Source: a virus. Taken from it: a stretch of 45,863 nt of DNA. This document shows positions 1-9,087 of this stretch, piece after piece. The position numbers and the translations under genes are program-made. The stretch covers positions 1-45,863 of IMG/VR virus record IMGVR_UViG_3300030117_004523; one strand, 5' to 3'. Position 1 is the first letter of the stretch, and each line of letters begins with the position of its first letter. The notes under the pieces are model-generated. The model did no database searches, was not told the origin of the DNA, and saw only the letters and a list, made by a program, of their open reading frames with translations.

Positions 1-251
1 TCTGTATTATCTTGTAGTCTTCTATCATCCCCACTTGCACCGCTCGCCCAAACTGCTTTACCTCCAGTTATTGAAAGCCCATCATTTCCAACAATATCAC
101 ATGACCAGTGGTCTCCAGTAGCTCCACCTGCTACATTTACATCAAAACTTGGGTCTTCAAGTAATTGATTACCTACTATTTGTTCTCCAGTAGAAGTATC
201 TAATCCTCTAGCTCGTGTTGGTTTTAATATTTGTTGTATTGTAGCTGCCAT
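1..251 (-). CDS. Partial virion-associated protein, N-terminal part (cut by window edge)
   Basis: The reading frame starts at ATG 251-249 and stays open to base 1, giving 83 complete codons. The start overlaps the stop of no known gene on its upstream side but its own ATG shares a base with the TAA of the next gene (TAATG), so the two are translationally coupled in the late operon. The visible part begins MAATIQQILKPTRARGLD and continues with a Gly/Ser/Asp-rich stretch (NQLLEDPSFDV, GDHWSCDIVGNDG, GGKAVWASGASG) that resembles the first strands of carbohydrate-binding jelly-roll domains found in phage appendage proteins. The domain assignment is only a resemblance. If the genome is circular this frame continues in frame into the gene ending at 45695. 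Confidence 0.6.
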   Translation of the reverse strand, partial: MAATIQQILKPTRARGLDTSTGEQIVGNQLLEDPSFDVNVAGGATGDHWSCDIVGNDGLSITGGKAVWASGASGDDRRLQDNT

Positions 252-991
252 TATGAAAGTGTCCCATTATTTGAGCCATGTGAATCATTAGCATCTGCGC
301 TAAGATTCCACCATGATACTAAGTTTGTTTTTTCGCTGTCTGTTAATCCAGCATAATTCTTATTCATTATAGATTTAATTTGTGGTTGTGTTAATACTGA
401 TGACCATACACCAACATTGCATATATATCCATCCCAATTATTATTACTAGTATCAGATTCTTGTCCAATCCTTACACCAGGCGTGCTTGGTACATGTAGA
501 TTTCCTGTAATATCACCACTATCAGTACCATCATGAACACCGTCTACATATATTTTACATTCTCCATTTGAAGAGTTATAATTAACAGCAACGTGATACC
601 ATTTACTATAATTTGTATATGTTGAATCTGACTGGCAAAGTTCTATATCCGAGCCATTAACAGAAAATCTTCCAACAAATCGGCCATTTGACTTATCATA
701 TCTTAAATGCCAAGATTTTTCATCACCATCACCTACTATTATTCTAGAATAACTATCAGTTGGAGCTTCTCCAGGAAGCCGAACCCAAACAGCAATTGTA
801 ATAGAATTTGGGTTTAAGTTTGTAGTTCCACATTCTATATAGTCATTTACTCCATCAAAAAATGCAGCACCATCACTTATAGGTACTACACTGCCTGCAT
901 CATACTTATGCTTTAGTACGAGGTTATCTGTTACTATACCAGGTTTTGTTAATCCTGTTTTTGATAAGTTAGAGCTTAAACCTAAGGCCAT
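251..991 (-). CDS. LamG / concanavalin A-like lectin-domain virion protein
   Basis: A 246-residue protein. From about residue 43 it matches the pattern of a LamG-type (concanavalin A-like) jelly roll: FFDGVNDYIECG, then SITIAVWVRLPG, then KWYHVAVNYNSSNGECKIYVDG, then VRIGQESD and the closing YICNVGVWSSVLTQPQI strand followed by NLVSWWNL. Such domains bind sugars and are common on phage appendages and decorated capsids. The first 40 residues (ending GAAFFDG) would be the virion anchor. It lies in the head part of the late operon, one base pair of overlap before the next gene and 2 bases after the 112-residue gene. The likely role is surface decoration or adhesion. Fold assignment is fairly sure; ligand and exact virion location are not known. 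Confidence 0.7.
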   Translation of the reverse strand: MALGLSSNLSKTGLTKPGIVTDNLVLKHKYDAGSVVPISDGAAFFDGVNDYIECGTTNLNPNSITIAVWVRLPGEAPTDSYSRIIVGDGDEKSWHLRYDKSNGRFVGRFSVNGSDIELCQSDSTYTNYSKWYHVAVNYNSSNGECKIYVDGVHDGTDSGDITGNLHVPSTPGVRIGQESDTSNNNWDGYICNVGVWSSVLTQPQIKSIMNKNYAGLTDSEKTNLVSWWNLSADANDSHGSNNGTLS

Positions 992-993
992 AC

Positions 994-1332
994 TTAACCT
1001 AAATAAGCTATAACTGTTCCACTTGCCAAATTAAATTTTGACCATCTACCATATATAGTCATACCTGATGGGAATGTAATACCTGATGTGGTATCACCAT
1101 TACTATCTAAATCTGTCGCTCCCGCAGCAGACCCATACCATCTATTATCTTCTTGAGTTAATGTCGTAAATGTTGCGTCATCAATTATTTGAATTGCAAC
1201 CCACACGTTTGGAGATGGAGCGTCAATATCGTTGCTCGTATCGTTTGTTAGTAAAGCACCTACTTGTCCCATTGATGAGTTTTGTGCCTCTTGTACTGTG
1301 TAGCCTTGTAAGCCACCTTTAATTCTTGCCAT
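994..1332 (-). CDS. Small virion protein, unknown function
   Basis: A 112-residue protein with a strong ribosome binding site (AGGAGG ending 6 bases before the ATG). It is rich in Thr, Asn, Asp and Gly and has no membrane segment or enzyme motif. The C-terminal half (GITFPSGMTIYGRWSKFNLASGTVIAYLG) reads like a beta-sandwich, the composition usual for phage decoration or tail-surface proteins. It sits between the capsid-side 156-residue gene and the lectin-like gene in the late operon, so a structural role is inferred from position and composition only. Confidence 0.55.
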   Translation of the reverse strand: MARIKGGLQGYTVQEAQNSSMGQVGALLTNDTSNDIDAPSPNVWVAIQIIDDATFTTLTQEDNRWYGSAAGATDLDSNGDTTSGITFPSGMTIYGRWSKFNLASGTVIAYLG

Positions 1333-1468
1333 GTTATCCTCCTGCTCTAAGCACTGGCTGTGCGTGAATGAGCTTGTTAATTTTAAGTTATGTTACATAG
1401 ATTCGGGGGCCATCCTTCATACGATAACCCCCATAGTTCTATAAACTATTAATCCTTATTGATTTGGA

Positions 1469-1939
1469 TTAGCTAGCAGCGCCAGTATGGAATAATGTAT
1501 CTGAGCCTAGAGCAGCTGCAATGCCTCTTACATACCAACGATTCCCATCGGTAAATATTTGAACATTGTCACCAGGACTAGCTGCTGCAGTAAAGTTGAT
1601 ATAATCATCATTATTTACCGCAGTATCACCAGCTGCGTCAGCAACCGATGCTATATGTCCTACTATATCTACGCCAGAACCAAAATCGATATTAACGATT
1701 TGGCCCATACCGCCATCGGAACCATCAGTATCTTCAGTTACCCATACTTCGCAATTCCAACCTGGAGGTAAATCTGCCACAGTCGGCATATCTAACTCAG
1801 TTGTTGCAGTTGGGTGAACTAAAAAACAAGTTCCGCTATCAGCTTCAGTCACTGTGTAATTTTCAGTTATTTTTTTAACTTTCTTTACATAAGTTCCTGT
1901 AGACGAGCTATTTGAATTTAAATAATCACTTCTCATCAA
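1469..1939 (-). CDS. Probable capsid-associated (decoration-like) protein
   Basis: A 156-residue protein starting 8 bases after the major capsid gene, with AGGAGG just upstream. The N-terminus is basic and Ser-rich (about 25 residues), then the protein becomes Gly/Asp/Thr-rich with short beta-strand patterns (TCFLVHPTATTELDMP, GWNCEVWVTEDT, NVQIFTDGNRWYVRGIAAA). No enzyme motif is visible. Genes of this size immediately after the capsid gene often encode decoration or cement proteins, and that is the best guess. The gap of 136 bases after it holds only a weak G5/C5 hairpin (1405-1432) and the binding site of the next gene. Confidence 0.5.
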   Translation of the reverse strand: MMRSDYLNSNSSSTGTYVKKVKKITENYTVTEADSGTCFLVHPTATTELDMPTVADLPPGWNCEVWVTEDTDGSDGGMGQIVNIDFGSGVDIVGHIASVADAAGDTAVNNDDYINFTAAASPGDNVQIFTDGNRWYVRGIAAALGSDTLFHTGAAS

Positions 1940-1947
1940 TAACCTCC

Positions 1948-3336
1948 TTAATTTAAGTCAGTGAATGAATACAACATGTGAGTTTCAGGGATTGTAATTT
2001 CAAGACCTGCTTCTGTAAGAATCATATCTTTTCTTAAATCCTCGTCTGCTTGTTGTACATTCGTTGTTATTGAAGTATCACGATTTAATCCGTTTCCAAC
2101 AAGTGGTCGGTAAGCTAATTGATTCATATCAGCTAGTAATAACATACCTGCTGACATTCCTCTGAACAATGGTTCTCTAATAAGATTTAAATCACCATGA
2201 ACAGTGTTAATCATCATAACTTTATGACCAAAAGCGCCATCTCTTTGAGATGCTTGGAAATTGTAAAGATTAGAATTAGATTCAGTACTAGATGAAGTAT
2301 CTAAACTCTTTGTTACAAATCCTGCGCCCATTTTGTTGAAATAAGAAATTACAGGTAAACCCGCTAAAGCAAGTTTACTTGAACCGCCACCCCTTGCAGG
2401 GTCAAAGAAAACTTCAAAGTCTTGAAGGAAAGTGTCATATGTTATAGATGTAGAAGCTGCTGCTGCAAAATATGGATTACCTGCGCTATATGTTATAGCA
2501 CCAGGAGTTTGAGCTTGTCTTCTTACAAGTATATCACCAACAAGTCCTGCTGATGTTTGAACACCATTTTGTCTTCCTTTTTGTCCAAATAACATTGCTC
2601 TTTCAATGTCTACTTTATGTTCTCTTAGTTTTAGATTCCAGATTCGTTGCCATTCGTTTGCATATCCTCTGTAATTTGTAGCAATAGCTGTATTTGTCAT
2701 TTCTGCAGCTGTCTTGAAGATTTGAGTGTAACCATAATCATCGTCTAATGATTTAGACCATACATCAGGAGAACCTGAACCTTCTGCGAAAGCTGTTCCA
2801 ATAACTTGACATTTATCACCATCTGCAATTGCGTCATAGCCACTTTCACTTGAATTACCAACACTTAAACATGTAACTTGAGCTGTTGTTTGTGTTGTCT
2901 CATGTGTAAGTGAATCTATTCTAACGATTGCGTGTGATTTTCCGTCCACAACTTCAACTGCTACTACCATTCCTTTAATAAGCCAATCTACTGAAGCATC
3001 ATTTCCATCTTCAAAAGCTACTTGGCCACTTACGCCAGCAGCTAATGAGCCTAGAGCTGAATCAGCATTAAAAGACCTATTTGTCCAATCAATTTTAGAA
3101 CGATTTTCTAAAAATCTGAACACAGGGTCGGTTGTAGCAACTTTGCTAACCTTACTTAAATATGTAAAAAATGGAGATTCGTCTGGGCTTAGTTCTGCAA
3201 CTCTATCACTCAAGTCGTATAATCTACGCTGGTCGCCAGCGACACCATGTACAGCGTCGTGTGCGTTAGCGATAGTAGTAGCAGCACCAGTACTGGATAA
3301 AGACCCAGGTCTGATTGTATTTGCACTATTTGCCAT
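1948..3336 (-). CDS. Major capsid protein (HK97-fold, SU10/DUF5309-like)
   Basis: A 462-residue protein. The N-terminal region with DLSDRVAELSPDESPFFTYLSKVSK and the following TDPVFRFLENRS is typical of the SU10/DUF5309 group of phage major capsid proteins, and the length is usual for that group. The long Ala/Gly/Ser-rich middle and the C-terminal NLIREPLFRGMSAGMLLLADMNQLAYRPL region fit an HK97-fold shell protein. It follows portal and scaffold genes in the standard packaging-portal-scaffold-capsid order, with GGAGAG close before the ATG. No fused protease was seen, so capsid maturation cleavage, if any, is not explained here. The identification rests on motif resemblance and gene order. Confidence 0.85.
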   Translation of the reverse strand: MANSANTIRPGSLSSTGAATTIANAHDAVHGVAGDQRRLYDLSDRVAELSPDESPFFTYLSKVSKVATTDPVFRFLENRSKIDWTNRSFNADSALGSLAAGVSGQVAFEDGNDASVDWLIKGMVVAVEVVDGKSHAIVRIDSLTHETTQTTAQVTCLSVGNSSESGYDAIADGDKCQVIGTAFAEGSGSPDVWSKSLDDDYGYTQIFKTAAEMTNTAIATNYRGYANEWQRIWNLKLREHKVDIERAMLFGQKGRQNGVQTSAGLVGDILVRRQAQTPGAITYSAGNPYFAAAASTSITYDTFLQDFEVFFDPARGGGSSKLALAGLPVISYFNKMGAGFVTKSLDTSSSTESNSNLYNFQASQRDGAFGHKVMMINTVHGDLNLIREPLFRGMSAGMLLLADMNQLAYRPLVGNGLNRDTSITTNVQQADEDLRKDMILTEAGLEITIPETHMLYSFTDLN

Positions 3337-3396
3337 TTTGCTCTCCGTTTCATTCCTCTATCAACTGCTTTCGCCTTCAAGTAGGAATTAATTAAT

Positions 3397-4089
3397 TTAA
3401 GGTAATTTGTTACCAACCTTAGTTGCTCCCAAAACACCATTCCACATATCTTCATCACTTGAAGTTGTTTTAGGCATCTCACCATTTAATATACCACCAA
3501 CCGCAGGATTGCTTTGTGTCCTTTGTATTGGAGCTAATGGGTTTTCTTGAGCATTAGGGTTGTTTCCCTTATAAGCATTATACATTGAAATAATTCCATC
3601 AATACCAAATTCAGCTGGGTCAGTATCGGCAAACTTAATAAAGTCTTCGATTTGTTCTTTTCCCATTCCTCTGTCCCGCAACTCAGATTCAAGGGTCTGC
3701 ATAGCCTGCTTTTCCTCTATATGAGAAGTTTGAGTTCTCACTTGTTGTTGAACTGCGCTATTGATATTGCTTTCCATTTCTTGCATTCTAAACTTATAAG
3801 ATTCGGACTTTGGGTCATTATAAGCTTCCCAAGGGTCAAAATTTTCAGGTCTTTGTAATGAAGGTTGTTCAGGATTATTAAGCTTTTCCTTTACTGCCTC
3901 AACAATATCAGGTCTAGCTTTTAAAGCTTGTCCAAGTTTTTCATATTTTTTTAACTGTCTATTTTCTTCAAAGAGTTTATCCTTTTCTGATTGAAAGTAC
4001 TTTGCTTGACTTTCCCAAGAACTCTCTTTTGCATTATCACCTTTGTCCTCGCCAGTGATTTCACCTTGATTAAGATTTTCACTATTCAT
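3397..4089 (-). CDS. Scaffold-like capsid assembly protein
   Basis: A 230-residue, charged protein with no hydrophobic core. Residues about 25-75 form a likely coiled coil (SQAKYFQSEKDKLFEENRQLKKYEKLGQ), residues 100-150 a second helical stretch rich in Glu and Gln, and the C-terminal 60 residues are Asn/Pro/Thr-rich and probably unstructured. This composition, and the place between portal and major capsid genes, are the hallmarks of phage scaffolding proteins, which co-assemble with capsid protein and leave before or during DNA packaging. No sequence-level family match is claimed. Confidence 0.75.
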   Translation of the reverse strand: MNSENLNQGEITGEDKGDNAKESSWESQAKYFQSEKDKLFEENRQLKKYEKLGQALKARPDIVEAVKEKLNNPEQPSLQRPENFDPWEAYNDPKSESYKFRMQEMESNINSAVQQQVRTQTSHIEEKQAMQTLESELRDRGMGKEQIEDFIKFADTDPAEFGIDGIISMYNAYKGNNPNAQENPLAPIQRTQSNPAVGGILNGEMPKTTSSDEDMWNGVLGATKVGNKLP

Positions 4090-4121
4090 CTATTTTCTCC
4101 TTTTTTGATGTCTAAACACAG

Positions 4122-6143
4122 CTAACCACTTTTTTTGTCGGCTTTTGCCTTATTTTGTAATCTCTGTGTTTCTAGTTTCACCGCATCACCAAGCCTTCCA
4201 GCTTGAATCTTTGAATTTGCCTTTTGGCTTAACTCTATTTCTTTTAATTTTCCTTTAAATTTCTCTACTTCAGTCTTTTGATTAGACTGTATAGTTTCTC
4301 TTTGAGCTGTTTGAAGGTCTCCAGAAAGCTTTTTAATTTGTTCTTCAGCTTGCTGTACCATTCCTTGTAATTTAGAAATTTCATCTGTTCTTTGTAACAC
4401 TCCTTGTTTATCAAATATTTCTGTTTTCTTCAATGCTTCAACCCTATCTATTAAACCTGCTTGATACGCTTGCATATAAACTTCCCATTCGCCCCATTTA
4501 TTAGAAGGCATAGTAGAGTTGCCTATTACTCTAATATCAAACTGTCCAACAGTTAAATCGTTTTCAATTGTTTGTATTTCTTTGGACTTGTCATCAATTA
4601 ATCTTTTATTAACAGTATATTCATCAATGTCATTATTAGGCTGTACTACTCTAAATGTTTTTTCGAAATCGTAATGACTTTTTGAAAGATTATAAACAAC
4701 TCTACCTAACCTTTTAATACTTCCTTCAATATCTCTTAATTTAGACTTACTTCTTCTTTGCCCTAAATCTTCCATCATCATTGTAGCCGAATATGTTCTA
4801 GGAGCAGCTTGCGCATCTCCATGCATCATTTCAAATATACCCATATTTAAATCTATATATTTTTCAATTAATTGTGGTAATTGCATAATAGATGATGCTA
4901 ATGGCTGTGGTGAAGGAAAGTGTGGTTCCCCAAAAGAAGGGTCATATTCAATAGTGGCATTTGGATTGGCCCAATCTCTTTCTAATTCTTCGATATCATG
5001 AACACTACCTTGTGGAATTAGGAGTTTAAGACCAGAACTTGCTTGTGCGTGAGAGGTTATAAGGGACACAACTTTATTGAGGAACCTTTGAAAATCTTTA
5101 TTTTTTCTTACATCACTCATAGGGTAAGGAGTATTAGTCCATATATTTGGGACAGGAATTATAGGGAATATATCTGTTTCTAATATTTTTTCATATAATA
5201 CTATTTGACCGAGAATGCAAGTTAATTTAATTCTAGTTTGTGGTATTTCTACATATTGTATATTCCCAAGTTCAACTTGTTTATTGAAAGCTGCTGCTTT
5301 TAAAGGCTCATCCATTATAGCTTGAAATTGTTGTGGAGACAATATTTTAGTAGTCCCATCCTCTAAATTAGCTATTCTATAATAATTTACTTTAATTTTT
5401 GAGTAATGCTCAATAAGACGATACTTTTCACTACCTTCTCCAGAATCAGCATTCTTTATAATGTCAGGAGTGTAGCTACCTTTTGTTCTTGTGTTAGATT
5501 GACTTGGATAATCCTCATCATCAAAATCACCTTCAATCAAATCAACTAAAGGTTTGTCTTGTCCTTCAGGTATAGTAGATAATTCAGGATATAAATCTAT
5601 AAGTTGCATTTTTGTAAATATAGTTGAAACCATAATACCTGCAGCATCATCAAAATACCTATGCCTAGAATTTGGGTCAACAGCAACTCTAAAAGGATTT
5701 ATATGTGTAAACTTTATTTCACCTCTTCCATAATCAGCTTCTTTATCTAAATATGCATAGAAATAACCTAACCCTGTAACAGAATAATCATGTATAGCTT
5801 GCTTAAATACTTCGTCACCATCAGATATATCCCATACATATTCAAGTAATGTTCTCCATACTGCTGCTACTTTATTGTCAGAATCTTCTCTTGCAACTGC
5901 AGAAAACTTAGGAGGTTTGGATGTGATAATAGCTTTAAATTGCTCAATGGCAGAATATAATCTGTCAATTGGCATACTTGATTGATTTCTTGACTGTAAA
6001 GCGTCTAGCTCTTCAGCAGAAAAATGATTGCCTAAATAAAAATCTATATCATTACGAGCATCATTATCCCACTCTTTTCGGGCATCTGTCCATCTTCTGT
6101 GAAGTTCTTTTATTTGTCTTACTGTATTTGTTTCTTTTATCAT
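4122..6143 (-). CDS. Portal protein (P22-like)
   Basis: A 673-residue protein that starts 44 bases after the terminase large subunit gene. The N-terminal part (IKELHRRWTDARKEWDNDARNDIDFYLGNHFS, then MPIDRLYSAIEQFKAIITSKPP) and the central ILETDIFPIIPVPNIWTNTPYPMSDVRKNKDFQRFLNKVVSLITSH are typical of the P22-type portal family. The C-terminal about 90 residues form a long Gln/Lys/Glu-rich coiled coil, matching the barrel extension of P22-like portals. It forms the DNA channel vertex where the terminase docks and the tail attaches. Length and gene order agree with this call. Confidence 0.9.
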   Translation of the reverse strand: MIKETNTVRQIKELHRRWTDARKEWDNDARNDIDFYLGNHFSAEELDALQSRNQSSMPIDRLYSAIEQFKAIITSKPPKFSAVAREDSDNKVAAVWRTLLEYVWDISDGDEVFKQAIHDYSVTGLGYFYAYLDKEADYGRGEIKFTHINPFRVAVDPNSRHRYFDDAAGIMVSTIFTKMQLIDLYPELSTIPEGQDKPLVDLIEGDFDDEDYPSQSNTRTKGSYTPDIIKNADSGEGSEKYRLIEHYSKIKVNYYRIANLEDGTTKILSPQQFQAIMDEPLKAAAFNKQVELGNIQYVEIPQTRIKLTCILGQIVLYEKILETDIFPIIPVPNIWTNTPYPMSDVRKNKDFQRFLNKVVSLITSHAQASSGLKLLIPQGSVHDIEELERDWANPNATIEYDPSFGEPHFPSPQPLASSIMQLPQLIEKYIDLNMGIFEMMHGDAQAAPRTYSATMMMEDLGQRRSKSKLRDIEGSIKRLGRVVYNLSKSHYDFEKTFRVVQPNNDIDEYTVNKRLIDDKSKEIQTIENDLTVGQFDIRVIGNSTMPSNKWGEWEVYMQAYQAGLIDRVEALKKTEIFDKQGVLQRTDEISKLQGMVQQAEEQIKKLSGDLQTAQRETIQSNQKTEVEKFKGKLKEIELSQKANSKIQAGRLGDAVKLETQRLQNKAKADKKSG

Positions 6144-6187
6144 GCCTAATAATATAAAAAACTATTTGGATAAAAACCAAGCATATA

Positions 6188-7753
6188 TTACATTCTTTGC
6201 CCTGTTATCCAATTATATATCTTCTTCTTTGATGTCCAGACACCATTCTGCTTAACTTTTTTCTTTTTTCCAGCCTTTGGGTTACCTTTAGCAAATTGTG
6301 TCGCTAACCAAAAAGCATCTATGCAATCATCGTGTGAACCTTTAGGGAAATCTAGTAACTCCCCAATAAATTCATGCATATTCTTTTTTAAATGAACAGC
6401 TCCTGCTTTAAACATAGGTTGTAGTCCTTCAAATAATCTGTCTTTCTTCTTTTGTTGACCATACCCTTTTATACCTTGCTCTATGCCAGGTAAGAATTTT
6501 CCTTCACTTTTACTACGTTTCATAACATAATCTCTTAACATCTCTTGATAAGATATTGTTTCTATATTTATTCTTCGAATCGGATGGTATCGTTCTGCGA
6601 TTTTAAATATCTCATCTGCACATTCCATAGGAAGTACTCTTTTCCTCCAATATTCAAGAACGTAATAATCATATTCAGCACTAACGCCAATAACCATAAT
6701 AACGGAATAATCGTTACGAATACCAAGAGTGGAAGCAGGGTCGACTCCAATATATATATTAATATATTCTTGCCTGCCATCAAGGTGCTTAATGTACCAT
6801 GAGTCAGCTTGCTCATCAAATCTAAGATTACCTTGATATAGCCCATTTGTAATATCCTCCTCCTGAAATATTTCATCTTCGGGAGATTTAGCTTGATTCA
6901 TATATTCTTGATAGAATTTAGCTGGAGTCCCAGAATCTATATAAAATTGCTTTCTTTCTTCTAATTTTTTAAGTGGCCACCTAGAAGGCCATAATGGTTG
7001 GCCCGTATCTAAGATAGCTTTATAGGTTAATACATCCCAAGAATAATCTTCTCCCGTATTTTGAGCTTCTCTTGAACCTTTTAACAATCCATTAAGAAAA
7101 CTGTCATAATGAACTACAGTTCCATTGCACCATAAAAAACCACCTTTATCAAAATCAATCGCAGGATATACCGCAGCAGTTACCCAATCTTTAATTTGTT
7201 GTCTTGACTCAGGAGTTTTAGTATTTAACTCTGATTCAAAGTCATCAAGTATCATTCCTGTGTATCTAGTAGATAATTGCTTTTTTCCTCTCAATCTTTG
7301 TGAAGTACCTTTAGCAATCATTCTACAGCCATTTCTTAGTATGATTTCATTTTTAGTCCACTTATTTCCTTCAAGGTCACCAAAGTAATAATGAATAGCA
7401 GGATTTTCCATAATATGGTTAGCTATCCAAGCTAAGTTATCACAGGCTTGGTCTTGCGCCTCACCTATCCAACAAATAAATTCGGGAGAGTCTTTTTGTG
7501 CAAATAGAAATCTATGCAATACTGCAGTTGAAGCTAAAGTAGATTTTGCGTGGTCACGAGGTATAACGAGTGCTAATTGTTGATTTTCTCTATCAACTAG
7601 CTTTTTACCCACTTCTATATGGAAGGGGGGCGTCGCAGACGCCAAAAAATCTTGAGGTGAAAAAAGCTTACCAAAAGCAATCAGGTCTTTATAAGCAAGC
7701 TGTAGAACCTTTTCCTTCTCAGAAACACTACCATTAAGGTTCAGATTAGCCAT
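6188..7753 (-). CDS. terL: Terminase large subunit
   Basis: A 521-residue packaging ATPase/nuclease. The Walker A-like motif is PRDHAKST (residues 65-72), the Walker B region is MILDDFE (167-173), and the C-terminal RNase H-like nuclease shows IYIGVDPAS (Asp 338) and HDDCIDAFWLA (Asp 475/476/479). These motifs in this order define phage TerL. The start overlaps the stop of the endolysin gene by one base. The protein translocates DNA through the portal and cuts the concatemer. The variant Walker A without the usual Gly-Lys-Thr spacing is common in this terminase group. Confidence 0.95.
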   Translation of the reverse strand: MANLNLNGSVSEKEKVLQLAYKDLIAFGKLFSPQDFLASATPPFHIEVGKKLVDRENQQLALVIPRDHAKSTLASTAVLHRFLFAQKDSPEFICWIGEAQDQACDNLAWIANHIMENPAIHYYFGDLEGNKWTKNEIILRNGCRMIAKGTSQRLRGKKQLSTRYTGMILDDFESELNTKTPESRQQIKDWVTAAVYPAIDFDKGGFLWCNGTVVHYDSFLNGLLKGSREAQNTGEDYSWDVLTYKAILDTGQPLWPSRWPLKKLEERKQFYIDSGTPAKFYQEYMNQAKSPEDEIFQEEDITNGLYQGNLRFDEQADSWYIKHLDGRQEYINIYIGVDPASTLGIRNDYSVIMVIGVSAEYDYYVLEYWRKRVLPMECADEIFKIAERYHPIRRINIETISYQEMLRDYVMKRSKSEGKFLPGIEQGIKGYGQQKKKDRLFEGLQPMFKAGAVHLKKNMHEFIGELLDFPKGSHDDCIDAFWLATQFAKGNPKAGKKKKVKQNGVWTSKKKIYNWITGQRM

Positions 7754-8148
7754 TAATAGTCTCTAAGCTCAAAATGTGGTAAGTCTTTAAAATTTGTGTC
7801 TTTTACTTCAGTATTATCGTTCCAATCCCCACCCCAACGAATAGGGATACCCATTTGAGATGCTATACCTTTAACAAAACCTGAGAAATAATACATTCTA
7901 TCGGTGTCGTCCCAGTCGATAGGGTAAGGAACTACATCTACAGCATTGGAAGGATTAGCGTTGTGGCGCCCGTTTGGGTACCTAACCTTACTTTTACCTT
8001 CATCAAAATACTTATTTTGCTCTTCTTCACCTCTATGTCCTTGGATAACAGTACAATCAAAGTATTTAATTACTTCATTGAATAATTCTTGTAAATCTTC
8101 ATGACATGTTTCAAGATTCTTTCTTGAGCGTCTACCAAATCTAGGCAT
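7753..8148 (-). CDS. M15-family peptidoglycan peptidase (endolysin)
   Basis: A 131-residue enzyme. The zinc ligands of the M15 (VanY/T5 endolysin) family are visible as H62 (GRHNANPSNAVDV), D71 and H125, with the catalytic acid E127 in PHFEL. The QGHRGEEEQNKYFDEGKS stretch is the usual substrate-side segment. Enzymes of this type cut peptide cross-links of the cell wall. There is no signal peptide or membrane segment, so export would need a holin. Unusually it lies inside the packaging module, between a zinc-ribbon protein and TerL, with one-base stop/start overlaps at both ends. Confidence 0.88.
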   Translation of the reverse strand: MPRFGRRSRKNLETCHEDLQELFNEVIKYFDCTVIQGHRGEEEQNKYFDEGKSKVRYPNGRHNANPSNAVDVVPYPIDWDDTDRMYYFSGFVKGIASQMGIPIRWGGDWNDNTEVKDTNFKDLPHFELRDY

Positions 8149-8384
8149 TATGTTTCTCCTCTTATATGTTCATTTCCCATTATATAGACAACTTTATTAT
8201 CAAAATCAAATTCTGTCTTACAATAAGGGCAAAGCCAGCCGATAACATCGTCATCATCATCAACAAGCCCAACTCTTTTGCTTATATCGCTGTTTAAATA
8301 TAAGTCTTTTTCACAAACAGGACAATAGTCTTTTATTCTACTCTTTTTTGTCCTGGTGACCGATAAGTTTTGTTTCTCCGCCAT
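8148..8384 (-). CDS. Zinc-ribbon protein
   Basis: A 78-residue protein with two CPxC knuckles: CPVC near residue 21 and CPYC near residue 52, enough to bind one zinc ion. Between them lies an acidic DDDDD run. The gene overlaps the terminase small subunit gene by 47 bases in another frame and shares a base with the endolysin start, so expression is tightly coupled to packaging genes. A role in DNA packaging or as an RNA/DNA-binding helper is possible, but nothing in the sequence proves it. Confidence 0.65.
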   Translation of the reverse strand: MAEKQNLSVTRTKKSRIKDYCPVCEKDLYLNSDISKRVGLVDDDDDVIGWLCPYCKTEFDFDNKVVYIMGNEHIRGET

Positions 8385-9081
8385 TATTAATCGCCTCCAA
8401 TTGCTCAGGTGAGAACCCAGCCCACACTGTTAGTTGTTCTTTTTTCTGTTCTGTGTCAAATAAGCCCGCTATTTTAGATAATGCATCTAATGAACGCAAT
8501 TTATCAGTATCTCGCTCCGATAAATCTACAATATCTCTATATTTAGCTATTATCCACTCAGGAGTAACACCTTCTTCGGCTAAAACTTCTTTAATCTCTT
8601 CTTTAATCATCTTTTGAACGTTTTCCTTTTTTAGTAATCTTTGAGTCTTGTCTTTAATATACGATTCTTTTTTAGCATTTGGGTATACTTTTCTAAAAGA
8701 TTCGATTGCATCAACGCCTGAAGCAACATATCTAGCAAAAAGAGTTTCTTTTGCGTTTAAATCGCTTTTCTTGTAATCTTGTATCGCTTTATAGTTTCCA
8801 GAAAATGAATAAATATTTTCAACAATACCTTCATCTCCAAGCATTTTAACGTTATTATTGTTAATTGAGAACATTCCAAGAACAGTTCTAACATACTCAG
8901 TAGTTCCAACATTCCCTTTCTTAAGTATTTGGCATACAAAATCATCATCAGTTAGTACCCAATCTCCTTCATTCGAAAGGCGCCAATCATACACAAGAGG
9001 TTTATTAGGTTGGAAAGCTTCAAACTCTTTTATGTTATCATAAACGTAGTGTTGAACACTTTTGATAGTTTTAAAATCCAT
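8338..9081 (-). CDS. terS: Terminase small subunit
   Basis: A 247-residue protein and the first gene of the leftward late operon. The central part (LNAKETLFARYVASGVDAIESFRKVYPNAKKESYIKDKTQRLLKKENVQKMIKEE) is the helix-turn-helix DNA-recognition region of the Terminase_2-type small subunits. The C-terminal EQLTVWAGFSPEQLEAI is a usual oligomer or TerL-contact tail. It recognises phage DNA for packaging. No Shine-Dalgarno sequence precedes ATG 9081, and a good promoter places the transcript start at about the same base, so this gene may be read from a leaderless mRNA. Confidence 0.85.
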   Translation of the reverse strand: MDFKTIKSVQHYVYDNIKEFEAFQPNKPLVYDWRLSNEGDWVLTDDDFVCQILKKGNVGTTEYVRTVLGMFSINNNNVKMLGDEGIVENIYSFSGNYKAIQDYKKSDLNAKETLFARYVASGVDAIESFRKVYPNAKKESYIKDKTQRLLKKENVQKMIKEEIKEVLAEEGVTPEWIIAKYRDIVDLSERDTDKLRSLDALSKIAGLFDTEQKKEQLTVWAGFSPEQLEAINNGGETKLIGHQDKKE

Positions 9082-9087
9082 ATTTAA

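Noticed and set aside
1393-1435. Ten-codon frame MKDGPRIYVT on the minus strand with a G5/C5 hairpin between the 156- and 112-residue genes.
   Set aside because: The upstream codons look gene-like but a TAG directly precedes them, the peptide is only 10 residues, and the hairpin has just 5 pairs with an 18-base loop and no T-run.
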